From: Chachezhania sediminis
GTDB lineage: Bacteria > Pseudomonadota > Alphaproteobacteria > Rhodobacterales > Rhodobacteraceae
Assembly: GCF_009765275.1 (NCBI RefSeq)
Contig: NZ_VOPH01000013.1
Location: 1-64,000, forward strand
DNA length: 64,000 bases
Direction: 5' to 3'
Shown here: one piece after another, positions 34,551 through 43,101 of the stretch
Layout of the letters: each line of letters opens with the position of its first letter
How positions within the stretch are numbered: the first letter of the stretch is position 1
Position numbers and translations under genes: made by a program
The notes under the pieces: generated by a model
What the model was told of the DNA's origin: nothing
The model's database searches: none
Seen by the model: only the letters and a program-made list of their open reading frames with translations

Positions 34551-35150
34551 CTACGCGGGCCACATCCAGGGGGCCACGGTCCGGCGCGTTGCCTCGAAGG
34601 CCGCGATCTCTGGACCATGGGCCAGTGTCAGGTCGACATCGTCCCAGCCGTTGATCAGCTTCTGCCGCCAGACGGGGTCCAGCTCGAACGCATGGGTCCC
34701 GCCGGGTCCGCTGATGGTCAGGGCGTCCAGGTCGACATGCAGCTCGGCCGGGCAGGCGGACAGCAGCGTCTCGACCTCTTCCGGCCCCAACCGCGCGGGC
34801 AACAGACCGTTGTTCACGGCATTGGACGAGAAGATGTCGCCGAAGCTGGGCGAGATCACCACGCGGAAGCCCGCGTCGACCAGCGCATAGACTGCAGCCT
34901 CGCGCGAGGACCCGGCACCGAAGTTCCGGCGGGTGACCAGGATGCTGGCGCCCTGCGCCTCCGCCCGGTTCAGGGGGAAGTTCGGGTCGGGCCGTCCGTC
35001 CGCATCGTGGCCGAGGTCGTAGAGCAGGAACGGCCCGTATCCTTCCGACCGGGGCGTCGACATGAAGCGGGCCGGGATCAGCTGATCGGTGTCGATGTTT
35101 TCGACCGGCAGTGCTGCGGCACGGCCCTGTTCGACGGTCCAGCCGCCCAT
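34551..35150 (-). CDS. leuD: Aconitase-family small subunit (LeuD-like dehydratase/hydratase)
   Basis: This 199-aa small subunit has the swivel-domain motifs ENIDTDQLIPARFM, RRNFGAGSSREAAVYAL and SPSFGDIFSSNAVNNGLLP. It completes the active site of the LeuC-like subunit, whose stop overlaps its start by 1 bp. By sequence it is isopropylmalate isomerase-like. The leuCD pair here sits under a GntR regulator opposite hydantoinase-type and 2-alkylmalate-lyase-type genes, without leuA or leuB. A hydratase of maleate-type acids is therefore more likely than leucine synthesis. Confidence 0.85.
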   Translation of the reverse strand: MGGWTVEQGRAAALPVENIDTDQLIPARFMSTPRSEGYGPFLLYDLGHDADGRPDPNFPLNRAEAQGASILVTRRNFGAGSSREAAVYALVDAGFRVVISPSFGDIFSSNAVNNGLLPARLGPEEVETLLSACPAELHVDLDALTISGPGGTHAFELDPVWRQKLINGWDDVDLTLAHGPEIAAFEATRRTVAPWMWPA

Positions 35151-36559
35151 CACGCACGTCCTTTCAGCAGGGGCCGCACATCGGTGATCGTCCCCGTCAC
35201 GGCGGCGGCGGCGGCCATGGCGGGGCTCATCAGGTGCGTGCGCGCGCCCTTGCCCTGCCGGCCGCGGAAATTGCGGTTGGTGGTGGACGCACAGCGTTTG
35301 CCCGGCGCCACGAGGTCGCCGTTCATGCCCACGCACATCGAACAGCCCGAACCGACCCAGTCCAGCCCCGCCTCGATGAAGATGCGGTCGAGCCCTTCCT
35401 GTTCCGCCTGTGCCTTCACCTGGGCCGAGCCGGGAGAGATCATGCCCGGCACGATGGCCAGACGGCCCTTCAGCACCGCGGCGGCGTTCCTCAGGTCCTC
35501 GATCCGACCATTGGTGCAGGAGCCGATGAAGATCTGGTCCACCGGCGTTCCGTCCAGCGGACGCCCGGCACCCAGGCCCATGTAATCCAGCGATGCCGCG
35601 ATCCGTTTCGCCTGCGCCTCCGATCCGGCGCGGGACGGGTCGGGCAGGGTGGCGGTGATCGGCAGCGCCTCTTCCGGGCTGGTGCCCCAGGTCACGATGG
35701 GCGCGATTTCGGCCGCGTCCAGCACGGCCTCGGTATCGTATTCGGCGCCGTCGTCGGGGGCCAGCGACAGGAAAGCCTCTGCCGCGCGGTCCCAGTCGGC
35801 ACCTTCGGGCGCGAAATCGCGGCCCTTGATCCAGTCGAGCGTCTTCTGATCGGGGGCGACCATGCCGCTGCGGGCGCCGCCTTCGATCGACAGGTTGCAG
35901 AGCGTCAGGCGGCCTTCGACCGACAGGGCTTCGATGGCCGACCCGGCATATTCGATGGCATGCCCCCGGCCGCCATCGGCGCCCAGCCTGGCGATCCAGT
36001 TCAGGGCGATGTCCTTGGCACTGACGCCGTCCATCAGCGTGCCTTCGACGGCCAGCCGCATCCGTTTCGGTTTCTTCTGCCAGATGGTCTGGGTGGCCAG
36101 CACATGGGCGACTTCGGTCGCGCCGATCCCGAAGGCATAGGCGCCAAGCGCGCCATGGGTGGCGGTGTGGCTGTCGCCGCAGACGATCAGCAGGCCGGGC
36201 AGCGTCAGGCCCAGTTCGGGGCCCACCACATGGACGATCCCCTGCCGCGGGTCGTCGGTGCCGAACAGGCGGATGTCGTGGCGCGCAGTGTTTTCGGACA
36301 GGGTCCGGATCATCCGGGCGATATCGTCGGTCGCGGGCGCGCCGCTTGTTGGGACATAGTGGTCGGCCACGCCGAAGGTCAGTTCCGGGTGGCGGACCGC
36401 CATCCCCTTTTCGGCAATCCTGGCGAAGGCGTGGTGCGATCCTTCATGGACGAAGTGTCGGTCGACCCACAGAAGCGAGGCGCCGTCGGCGCGCTGCAGG
36501 ATCTGGTGGCTGTCCCAGAGCTTGTCCAGGGTCGTGCGGGGGGACATCTTGGCGGTCAT
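35150..36559 (-). CDS. leuC: Aconitase-family large subunit (LeuC-like dehydratase/hydratase)
   Basis: The 469-aa product has the length and iron-sulfur ligands of LeuC: IFIGSCTNGRIEDL and GSGCSMCVGMN, three Cys for a [4Fe-4S] cluster. VDRHFVHEGSHHAF and CGDSHTATHGALGAYAFGIG are also present. Family members interconvert isopropylmalates, or hydrate maleate, citraconate or dimethylmaleate. It is the middle gene of gntR-leuC-leuD, 25 bp after gntR. Another ATG lies at 36547. The LeuC/LeuD-type 2,3-dimethylmaleate hydratase of nicotinate fermentation is a useful precedent, because its product is cleaved by a PEP mutase-family lyase like the one at 41995. Confidence 0.87.
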   Translation of the reverse strand: MTAKMSPRTTLDKLWDSHQILQRADGASLLWVDRHFVHEGSHHAFARIAEKGMAVRHPELTFGVADHYVPTSGAPATDDIARMIRTLSENTARHDIRLFGTDDPRQGIVHVVGPELGLTLPGLLIVCGDSHTATHGALGAYAFGIGATEVAHVLATQTIWQKKPKRMRLAVEGTLMDGVSAKDIALNWIARLGADGGRGHAIEYAGSAIEALSVEGRLTLCNLSIEGGARSGMVAPDQKTLDWIKGRDFAPEGADWDRAAEAFLSLAPDDGAEYDTEAVLDAAEIAPIVTWGTSPEEALPITATLPDPSRAGSEAQAKRIAASLDYMGLGAGRPLDGTPVDQIFIGSCTNGRIEDLRNAAAVLKGRLAIVPGMISPGSAQVKAQAEQEGLDRIFIEAGLDWVGSGCSMCVGMNGDLVAPGKRCASTTNRNFRGRQGKGARTHLMSPAMAAAAAVTGTITDVRPLLKGRA

Positions 36560-36584
36560 CTTCCGGTCGGTCTGGTCGTAAGCG

Positions 36585-37391
36585 TCATTTCGCGGTCCGT
36601 TGCGCCGCCTCTCCGAAGACCGGTTCCCAGTGGCGGTCATCAGAGCCGCCGACCCGGTTCAGGGTCATTTCCAGCTGGAAACGGTCCGGCCGATAGAGGG
36701 CGGACAGGTATTCGATCCCGGCGCCGTCGGAATCGTAGACCACGCGGGTCAGGGCGATCAGCGCGGCGCCGACGGTGGTTTCCAGCGCCTCGGCCGTGTC
36801 GGGGGTGGCCAGCACGGCCGACACGGTCTGGTGCGCATTTCCGATCCGGACGCCGCGGCGTTCCAGCAGGCGGAACAGCGGCGTGCTGGCCAGGTCGGCT
36901 TCGGAATAGCTTTGGGCGATGTTTTCGGGGACGAAGGTCGTCAGGTGGGAAAACGCCTTGTCATCGGCCAGGCGCAAGCGGACGGCACGCTGGACACGTT
37001 CGCCGGCAGCGATGTTCAGCGCCTCGGCCACCATGGCGGGGGGATTGACATAGGCAAAGGACAGGAGCCGCGCGGTGGTGGCATCCGCCATCCGCTGCAA
37101 CTGGGGCATGAGTGTCGCGAAATCCGCGCGCAGCTGCACCGGCTGGGTGCTGGGGCGGCGCACCACGGTGCCGCTGCCGGCGCGACGTTCGACCAGCCCG
37201 TCGCCCACCAGTGCATCCAGCGCCCGCCGGATCGTCACCCGCGACACGCCATGGGTTTCGGCCAGGCGCAGCTCTCCCGGCAGGGCCGATCCGGGTGCGT
37301 GGGTGCCGCCCATGATCTCGTCCCGCAGCAGCAGGTAGATCCGCCGTGCCTTCCCGCCTTCGGGTGCGGCCGAGCCGTTCTGTACGTTCAT
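36585..37391 (-). CDS. GntR-family regulator, HutC subfamily
   Basis: This 268-aa repressor has an N-terminal GntR winged helix (RIYLLLRDEI, LPGELRLAETHGVSRVTIRRAL, LVERRAGSGTVV) and a C-terminal UTRA ligand domain (FSHLTTFVPENIAQ, ALTRVVYDSDGAGIEYLSALYRP in two parts). It heads the operon with leuCD and diverges from hyuB copy 3, so it probably controls both arms in response to a pathway acid. A GAGGAG site precedes the ATG at 37391; the frame continues upstream without family similarity. Confidence 0.9.
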   Translation of the reverse strand: MNVQNGSAAPEGGKARRIYLLLRDEIMGGTHAPGSALPGELRLAETHGVSRVTIRRALDALVGDGLVERRAGSGTVVRRPSTQPVQLRADFATLMPQLQRMADATTARLLSFAYVNPPAMVAEALNIAAGERVQRAVRLRLADDKAFSHLTTFVPENIAQSYSEADLASTPLFRLLERRGVRIGNAHQTVSAVLATPDTAEALETTVGAALIALTRVVYDSDGAGIEYLSALYRPDRFQLEMTLNRVGGSDDRHWEPVFGEAAQRTAK

Positions 37392-37536
37392 TGCCGGTCG
37401 CTCCTCATCTTTGTTCTGGCCGGTGACTTGCCGGTGCATCATGCAACTCTTCTGTTCTTTTGTCGCCGGAAAACATCCCATGTTGAAGGCCAGAAATTTG
37501 TATTTTAAAAGATACAGGATAGCTGTAGGATGATCA
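37392..37536. promoter_or_regulatory. Divergent gntR-hyuB control region with candidate operator
   Basis: The 145-bp gap has an AT-rich end towards hyuB. At 37499-37516 TGTAT and ATACA flank an 8-bp A/T-rich centre, close to the TGTA-N-TACA type sites of HutC-subfamily GntR proteins. A separate perfect 11-bp palindrome, TGCAT-C-ATGCA, lies at 37435-37445 nearer gntR. Either could be the operator. Confidence 0.5.
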
Positions 37537-39318
37537 ATGACCAAATCGGGAGTCGCGCCAATGGCAGATAGCGGAACGGCCGTAATTTCAAGCGGGCGGG
37601 CTGAGTCGCCCGCAGACGCGGACCGGGGAATCGACCCGATCACCCTGGCCATTCTTGCAGGCCGTATGGAACAGATCGCCGACGAGATGGACGCCACCCT
37701 GTTCCGTTCCGCATTCAACCCGATCATTGCCGAAGCCCATGACGCCAGCCACGGCATCTATCATCCCGAAACCGGCGACACGATGGTGCAGGGCAAGAAC
37801 GGCCTGCCGATCTTCGTGGGGGTCATGGCCTTTGCGGTGAAGGCGGTGATCGACAAGGCCGCCGAACAGGGTGGGCCCAGGGACGGCGACGTCTGGATCT
37901 TCAACGATGCGCATATCGGCGGAACCCACCTGTCGGACATGCGCCTGGTGCGGCCGTACTTCCGCAATGGTCAGCTGTTTTGCTGGCTGGCGTCGGTCGG
38001 GCACTGGCACGACGTGGGCGGTGCGGTTCCGGGCAACTACAACCCTGCGGCGACCGAGGTCTTCCAGGAAGCTATCGTCCTGCCGCCGGTGAAGCTGGTC
38101 GCGGCCGGCGAGCTGCGGACCGACATCCTGGACATCATCCTGCGCAACACCCGCCTGCCGCAATCGGCCGAAGGCGACGTGAACGGGCAGCTGGGCGCGC
38201 TGGACCTGGGCATCAAGCGGATGGATGCGCTGCTGGACGAATACGGCGCGACCACGGTGAACGATGCGTTGGCGGCCCTGGCCGTGCGCGCGGAAACGCT
38301 GCTGCGGAAAGAGGTCGAAGGCCTGCCGGACGGGACCTGGGAAGCGGTCGATTACCTGGACAATGACGGCATCGTCGACAAGCCGCTGCCGATCAAGGTG
38401 AAGTTGACAGTGGCCGGCGACCGTCTGAGCCTGGATTTCACCGGATCCGCCCCGCAGGTGGCCGGGCCCATCAACATCGCGCTGCCGACCACGATTGCCT
38501 GCGTCTATGTCGCGATCAAGCACATCTTCCCGGATTTGCCGGCGAATGCGGGCGTCATGCGCCCCATCGACATCACGGTCCCGGAACACAGCCTGCTGTC
38601 GGCGGAATTCCCGGCGCCGACGGGCGGCTATACCGAAACGATCCTGCGGATGATCGACGTCATCTTCTCGGCGGCCAGCCAGGCGGCGCCGGACCGGGTG
38701 GTTGCGAACGCCTATGGTACGATCAACGCCCTTTCCATTGCAGGCAAGAAGTCGAACGGCCAGCGCTGGGTGATGTTCAGCTTCTATGGCGGGGGTCACG
38801 GCGGCACGCCGGAAGGCAACGGGTTGAACCACGGTTCTGCCCCCATTTCCATGGCGACCATTCCGCCGGTGGAGATTCTGGAAGCCGCTTATCCGGTGGC
38901 CTTCCGCCAGTGGGCGCTGCGCGAAGGGTCGGCCGGGCCCGGCAAGCACCGGGGCGGCCTGGGCGCCGTCTATGAAATCGAGGTGCTGGAAGAAAACGGG
39001 GCCGAGGCGTTCTTTTTCGGGGAACGCGGCAAGTTCGCGCCCAAGGGCGTGGCCGGGGGTGGCGACGCGGCCGTGAACCGCTTCGACTATGAACAGGACG
39101 ATGGCTGGCACCAGCCGCCGATGACCTCGAAGATGCGGGGGATCGTGCTGAAACAGGGGCAGAAGGTGCGCCTGCAAAGCCCGGGCGGTGGTGGCTATGG
39201 CCCCGCATCCGACCGGCCCGCGGCCGAGGTCGCCCGCGACGTGGCGCTTGGCTACCTGACCGAAGCCCAGGCCGATGCGGCCTATGGAACCGCCTGGAAA
39301 GAAAAGGGGCAAGCATGA
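37537..39318 (+). CDS. hyuB: HyuB-type hydantoinase/oxoprolinase subunit (copy 3)
   Basis: The 593-aa product is longer than the other two copies. It has NGLPIFVGVMAFAV, FNDAHIGGTHLSDM and VGHWHDVGGAVPGNYNP. These correspond to LNDPYNGGSHLPD and HVGDIGG in copy 2, so an active-site Pro-Tyr and a Gly are changed. The C-terminus keeps SPGGGGYGP. It starts at 37537 after an AGGAT site or at 37561. It is paired with hyuA copy 3, which overlaps its stop by 4 bp. It is likely to open a ring distinct from those of copies 1 and 2. Confidence 0.9.
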   Translation: MTKSGVAPMADSGTAVISSGRAESPADADRGIDPITLAILAGRMEQIADEMDATLFRSAFNPIIAEAHDASHGIYHPETGDTMVQGKNGLPIFVGVMAFAVKAVIDKAAEQGGPRDGDVWIFNDAHIGGTHLSDMRLVRPYFRNGQLFCWLASVGHWHDVGGAVPGNYNPAATEVFQEAIVLPPVKLVAAGELRTDILDIILRNTRLPQSAEGDVNGQLGALDLGIKRMDALLDEYGATTVNDALAALAVRAETLLRKEVEGLPDGTWEAVDYLDNDGIVDKPLPIKVKLTVAGDRLSLDFTGSAPQVAGPINIALPTTIACVYVAIKHIFPDLPANAGVMRPIDITVPEHSLLSAEFPAPTGGYTETILRMIDVIFSAASQAAPDRVVANAYGTINALSIAGKKSNGQRWVMFSFYGGGHGGTPEGNGLNHGSAPISMATIPPVEILEAAYPVAFRQWALREGSAGPGKHRGGLGAVYEIEVLEENGAEAFFFGERGKFAPKGVAGGGDAAVNRFDYEQDDGWHQPPMTSKMRGIVLKQGQKVRLQSPGGGGYGPASDRPAAEVARDVALGYLTEAQADAAYGTAWKEKGQA

Positions 39319-41384
39319 GCCAGGGCAGCATTATCGGCGTCGACGTCGGGGGCACGTTCACGGACGTCTTCTCGCTGGACCCGGCCACGGGTGAAACCGG
39401 CGTGGCCAAGGTGCCGACCACCCGCCCGGACCAGTCGGGCGGATTCCTGGACGGGATCCGGTCGGTGCAGCCGGACATGTCGAAGATCGGCTCTCTGGTC
39501 CACGGAACGACCGCCGGCACGAACGCCCTGCTGGAGCGCAAGGGCGCCAGGATCGGCGTGATCACGACAGAAGGCTTTCGCGACGTGCTGGAAATGCGCC
39601 GCCGCGATCGGCCGCGGACCTGGGGGCTGAAAGGCGACTTCACCCCCGTCGTGCCGCGCGACCTGCGCCTGGAAGTGGCCGAACGGGTGCTGGCTGACGG
39701 CACTGTGGAACAGCCGGTCGACATCGAAGCGGTGAAGGCCGCCGCCGGAACGCTTTTGGCGCAGGGCTGCCAGGCTGTCGTCGTTCTTTTCGTCAACGCC
39801 TATGCCAACACCGCGAACGAGGATGCGGCCGTCGCCGCCCTGCGCGAGGTCTGGCCGAACCCGCATGTCGCGTCGTCGTCCGAGATCCTGCCGGAAATCC
39901 GCGAATTCGAACGTTTCTCGACCACCGCCCTGAACGGCTATCTGCAGCCCGAGGTGGCGGGCTATCTGGCCCGCCTGGAAAACGCGCTGACCGGCGGCGG
40001 CTTCGGCGGCGAATTCATGATCGTGCAGTCGAACGGCGGGGTGATGTCGGTCGACACCGCCTGCCGGCGCCCGGTGCGCACGGCACTGTCGGGGCCTTCG
40101 GCCGGCGTGATCGCGGCCGGCTACATCGCCCAGACTGCAGGCTATGACAACCTGATCACCGGCGACATGGGCGGCACAAGCTTCGACGTGTCGATGATCG
40201 TCGACGGGGAATCCGTCGTCTCGCCCCAGACCTCCATCGACTTCGGCATGGTCGTGCGCACGCCGATGATCGAGATCGCGACCATAGGTGCCGGGGGCGG
40301 TTCCATCGCATCGGTCGATGGCGGCGGACTTCTGACCATCGGGCCGGAAAGCGCGGGGTCCAACCCCGGGCCGGTGGCTTATGGGCGGGGCAACACGCGC
40401 CCCACGGTGACGGATGCGAATATCGTCCTGGGCCGGATCGACGCGACCCGGCCGCTGGGCAAGGGTCTGGGCACGCTGGACCTGGAGGCTGCGAAGGCCG
40501 CCATCGACGAACATGTGGCCAAGCCCCTGGGCCTGGATGTCATGGAAGCGGCCGAGGCCATCGTCCGTGTCGCCAACTCCCGCATGGCCGGTGCCATCCG
40601 GCTGATCAGCATCGAACGTGGCCATGACCCGGCGAAATTCGCCTATATGCCCTTCGGCGGGGGCGGTGCGCTGCATACGGGCGCCATGATCGACGAGGTC
40701 GGCATCGGGCGCGCCCTGATCCCGCGGTTCCCGGGCGTGACGTCGGCCATGGGCTGTGTGATCGCGGACATGCGGCAGGATTTCGTGCAGACCGTGAACA
40801 CCACGGTCGATGCGCTGGACCCGGACGCGCTGACCGCGCACATGCAGGCGCATCACGACAACGGACAGGCCGTGCTGGACAGCGCGGGCACCGAATTCGC
40901 CGCACGCGATGTGCGCTTTTCGCTGGACATGGCCTATTTGGGCCAGACCCACACGGTGGCAGTTTCGATCCCGGTCGACGTCGCTGGCGGCAAGGTCCGA
41001 ACCCCGACCCTCGCCACGATCCGCACGGCGTTCGAGAACGCCTATCGCGACCTTTACGGCCGGCTGCTGAAGTCGGGGATCCGGGTGCTGAACCTGCGGT
41101 CCACCGTGATCGGCAAGCGGCACAAGTTCGACCTGGCCCGGCTTGCGCCGGCGGCGGATGCCACGGTCGAGGCTGCGGATCGCGGCACGCGGCCGGTCTT
41201 CGTGAAGGGTCAATGGGAAACGGCGCGGGTCATGGCGCGGCTGGACCTGCCGGTCGGCGCCGTGGTCGAGGGCCCGGCGATCCTGGAACAGCCCGACGCC
41301 ACGATCTTCGTCGAACCCTGGCTGACCGCCAAGGTGGACAGCTTCGGAAACGTGCTGATCGAAAGAAAGGAAGGCCAGACATGA
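39315..41384 (+). CDS. hyuA: HyuA-type hydantoinase/oxoprolinase ATP-binding subunit (copy 3)
   Basis: This 689-aa ATPase subunit has GVDVGGTFTDVFSLD, HGTTAGTNALLERKG, GDMGGTSFDVSMI and TIGAGGGSIASVDGG. It probably forms a heteromer with the preceding HyuB and drives amide-bond cleavage with ATP. Coupled overlaps with hyuB upstream and the isochorismatase-like gene downstream make this a tight four-gene unit. The ATG at 39315 lies in the hyuB stop. Confidence 0.9.
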   Translation: MSQGSIIGVDVGGTFTDVFSLDPATGETGVAKVPTTRPDQSGGFLDGIRSVQPDMSKIGSLVHGTTAGTNALLERKGARIGVITTEGFRDVLEMRRRDRPRTWGLKGDFTPVVPRDLRLEVAERVLADGTVEQPVDIEAVKAAAGTLLAQGCQAVVVLFVNAYANTANEDAAVAALREVWPNPHVASSSEILPEIREFERFSTTALNGYLQPEVAGYLARLENALTGGGFGGEFMIVQSNGGVMSVDTACRRPVRTALSGPSAGVIAAGYIAQTAGYDNLITGDMGGTSFDVSMIVDGESVVSPQTSIDFGMVVRTPMIEIATIGAGGGSIASVDGGGLLTIGPESAGSNPGPVAYGRGNTRPTVTDANIVLGRIDATRPLGKGLGTLDLEAAKAAIDEHVAKPLGLDVMEAAEAIVRVANSRMAGAIRLISIERGHDPAKFAYMPFGGGGALHTGAMIDEVGIGRALIPRFPGVTSAMGCVIADMRQDFVQTVNTTVDALDPDALTAHMQAHHDNGQAVLDSAGTEFAARDVRFSLDMAYLGQTHTVAVSIPVDVAGGKVRTPTLATIRTAFENAYRDLYGRLLKSGIRVLNLRSTVIGKRHKFDLARLAPAADATVEAADRGTRPVFVKGQWETARVMARLDLPVGAVVEGPAILEQPDATIFVEPWLTAKVDSFGNVLIERKEGQT

Positions 41385-41998
41385 GCGGCGGCCCCATCGA
41401 TCCGGCCAGGACGGCCCTTGTCACGATCGACCTGACCAACGACTTCCTGCACCCCGACGGGGCCTATGGCCGCGCCGGACAGGGGACGCCCGAACTGGCG
41501 GCCCTGCCGGGCCGGGTGGCGCCGGTCATGTCGGCGCTGCGGAACAAGGGCGGGATCTTCATGTCCGTCCAGTTCACCATCGCCCACGTCCGGGGGCGGC
41601 CGTTCCTGATCGCGCCGCACCTGCTGGAGTTGCGGCCCTTCCTGAAGGAAGGCGATTTTGCCCCGGGGTCCTGGGGCAACAAGGCGGTCGATCTGCTGTC
41701 GCCCCCGGATGTCGAGGTGGAAAAGGTCGCCTATTCCGGCTTCTACCAGACCCGGATGGACCACGTGCTGCAGGGGCTGGACATCGACACGCTGGTGGTG
41801 GCGGGCATCGTCACCAATGGCGGCGTGGCGTCGACCGTCCGGGACGCGCATATGCGCGGCTACCGGACCATCCTGCTGACCGACGGCTGCGGCGCCTTCA
41901 AGCAGGAGGTTCACGACGCCACCCTGATTTCGCTGGGATCGGTGGTGGAACAGGAAACCTGTGCAGACTTCCTTGCCCGACCGGAGGTATCGTCATGA
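41381..41998 (+). CDS. Isochorismatase-fold hydrolase with Gly at the nucleophile position
   Basis: This 205-aa protein has the isochorismatase/nicotinamidase fold with catalytic Asp17 (LVTIDLTNDF) and Lys115 (VEKVAYSGF). The usual nucleophilic Cys of TNxCVxxTxRDA is Gly148 (GIVTNGGVASTVRDA). True isochorismatases (EntB, PhzD) also lack this Cys, whereas amidases such as maleamate or N-carbamoylsarcosine hydrolase need it. It may cleave an enol ether or imine, or may not be a hydrolase. It is coupled to hyuA before and the lyase after by ATGA overlaps. Confidence 0.83.
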   Translation: MSGGPIDPARTALVTIDLTNDFLHPDGAYGRAGQGTPELAALPGRVAPVMSALRNKGGIFMSVQFTIAHVRGRPFLIAPHLLELRPFLKEGDFAPGSWGNKAVDLLSPPDVEVEKVAYSGFYQTRMDHVLQGLDIDTLVVAGIVTNGGVASTVRDAHMRGYRTILLTDGCGAFKQEVHDATLISLGSVVEQETCADFLARPEVSS

Positions 41999-42864
41999 GC
42001 ACCGCTTCCCTGCGAGACCTTCTGGCCGCGCCCGAAATCCTGCTGGCTCCCGGCGTCTATGATGCGCTGACGGCTTCCATCGCCGAAAAGGCGGGGTTCA
42101 GGGCCGTGTACCTGTCGGGTGCCGCGGTGGCCTATACCCGCCTGGGCATGCCCGATATCGGCCTCAGCACGATGACGGAAATGGCCGAGACGATGGCCCT
42201 GATCCGCGACCGGATCGACCTGCCGGTGGTGATCGACGCCGATACCGGGTTCGGTAATGCGCTGAACGCCCAGCGGACCATGCGCATCTATGAACGGGCC
42301 GGGGCCTCGGCCCTTCAGGTCGAGGATCAGACCTTCCCGAAACGATGCGGCCACCTGTCGGACAAGTCGCTGATTTCCACCGCGGAAATGTGCGGCAAGA
42401 TCAAGGCGATGGCGGATGCCCGCGCGTCGGAGGAAACGCTGATCATCGGGCGGACCGATGCCATTGCGGTCGAAGGCTTCGATGCGGCGCTGGAACGCGG
42501 TCAGGCCTATATCGAGGCCGGTGCGGATGCGCTCTTCATCGAGGCACCGCGCAGCTTGGACGAGTTGCGCAAGGTGGGCGAGGTGCTGGGCAGCCAGGTG
42601 CCGCTGATGGCCAACATGGTCGAAGGCGGGGCGACGCCCATCACAAAGCCGCAGGAACTGCAGGAGCTTGGCTTTTCGTTGGTGATCTTTCCCGGCGGTA
42701 TCGTGCGGGCGCTGGCCCGAACGGCCGAAGATTACTATGCCAGCCTGATGAACACCGGCTCGAACGCGGCCTTCCGCGACCATATGTTCGACTTCAACGG
42801 TCTGAACGACCGGCTGGGCACGGCGGACATGATCGCGTCGGGGGAACGTTACGGCGGCAAATAG
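41995..42864 (+). CDS. PEP mutase/isocitrate lyase-family C-C lyase
   Basis: This 289-aa TIM-barrel enzyme has the lyase signature VEDQTFPKRCGHL with Cys118 in the KRCGH loop, plus DADTGFGN for Mg binding and IIGRTDA. Members with this Cys cleave 2-methylisocitrate, 2,3-dimethylmalate or related malates to pyruvate or glyoxylate plus an acid, or decarboxylate oxaloacetate. With LeuCD-like hydratase genes opposite, a 2-alkylmalate lyase giving pyruvate is the best guess. It is the last gene of the hyuBA operon. Confidence 0.87.
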   Translation: MSTASLRDLLAAPEILLAPGVYDALTASIAEKAGFRAVYLSGAAVAYTRLGMPDIGLSTMTEMAETMALIRDRIDLPVVIDADTGFGNALNAQRTMRIYERAGASALQVEDQTFPKRCGHLSDKSLISTAEMCGKIKAMADARASEETLIIGRTDAIAVEGFDAALERGQAYIEAGADALFIEAPRSLDELRKVGEVLGSQVPLMANMVEGGATPITKPQELQELGFSLVIFPGGIVRALARTAEDYYASLMNTGSNAAFRDHMFDFNGLNDRLGTADMIASGERYGGK

Positions 42865-43101
42865 GCCGGCTTTGCGCCCGGGGCCGTCCAGTCCCGGCGC
42901 GGGGCCATTCGGGGTCCTATCCGGCCCCATGTGTCGCGCGCCCAGGTCCGGCGGACAGCCCCGGGTGTTTCGCTGAGTGCCACGATCCTGCCGACGGCAA
43001 GGGTCGGTCTGGAAACAACAGCCTCTGCCAACCGGGTGATCCTGTCGTCCTATTCCGTGGTGTTGCTAAGCATCGGCAGAACGGGCGGACACGGGACCGC
43101 A
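42865..43101. other. Non-coding stretch before the autotransporter remnant
   Basis: An open frame runs through this stretch into the beta-barrel fragment, but its translation shows no similarity I recognise and no ribosome-binding site. It may be decayed sequence of the same lost gene. Confidence 0.4.

Noticed and set aside
34551-36559. leuCD read as part of leucine biosynthesis
   Set aside because: The genes match IPMI by motif, but leuA/leuB are absent and the regulator and neighbours are catabolic. I left the symbols but not the pathway.
41381-41998. N-carbamoylsarcosine or maleamate amidase to complete a creatinine or nicotinate route
   Set aside because: Attractive next to HyuBA, but the essential nucleophilic Cys is Gly.
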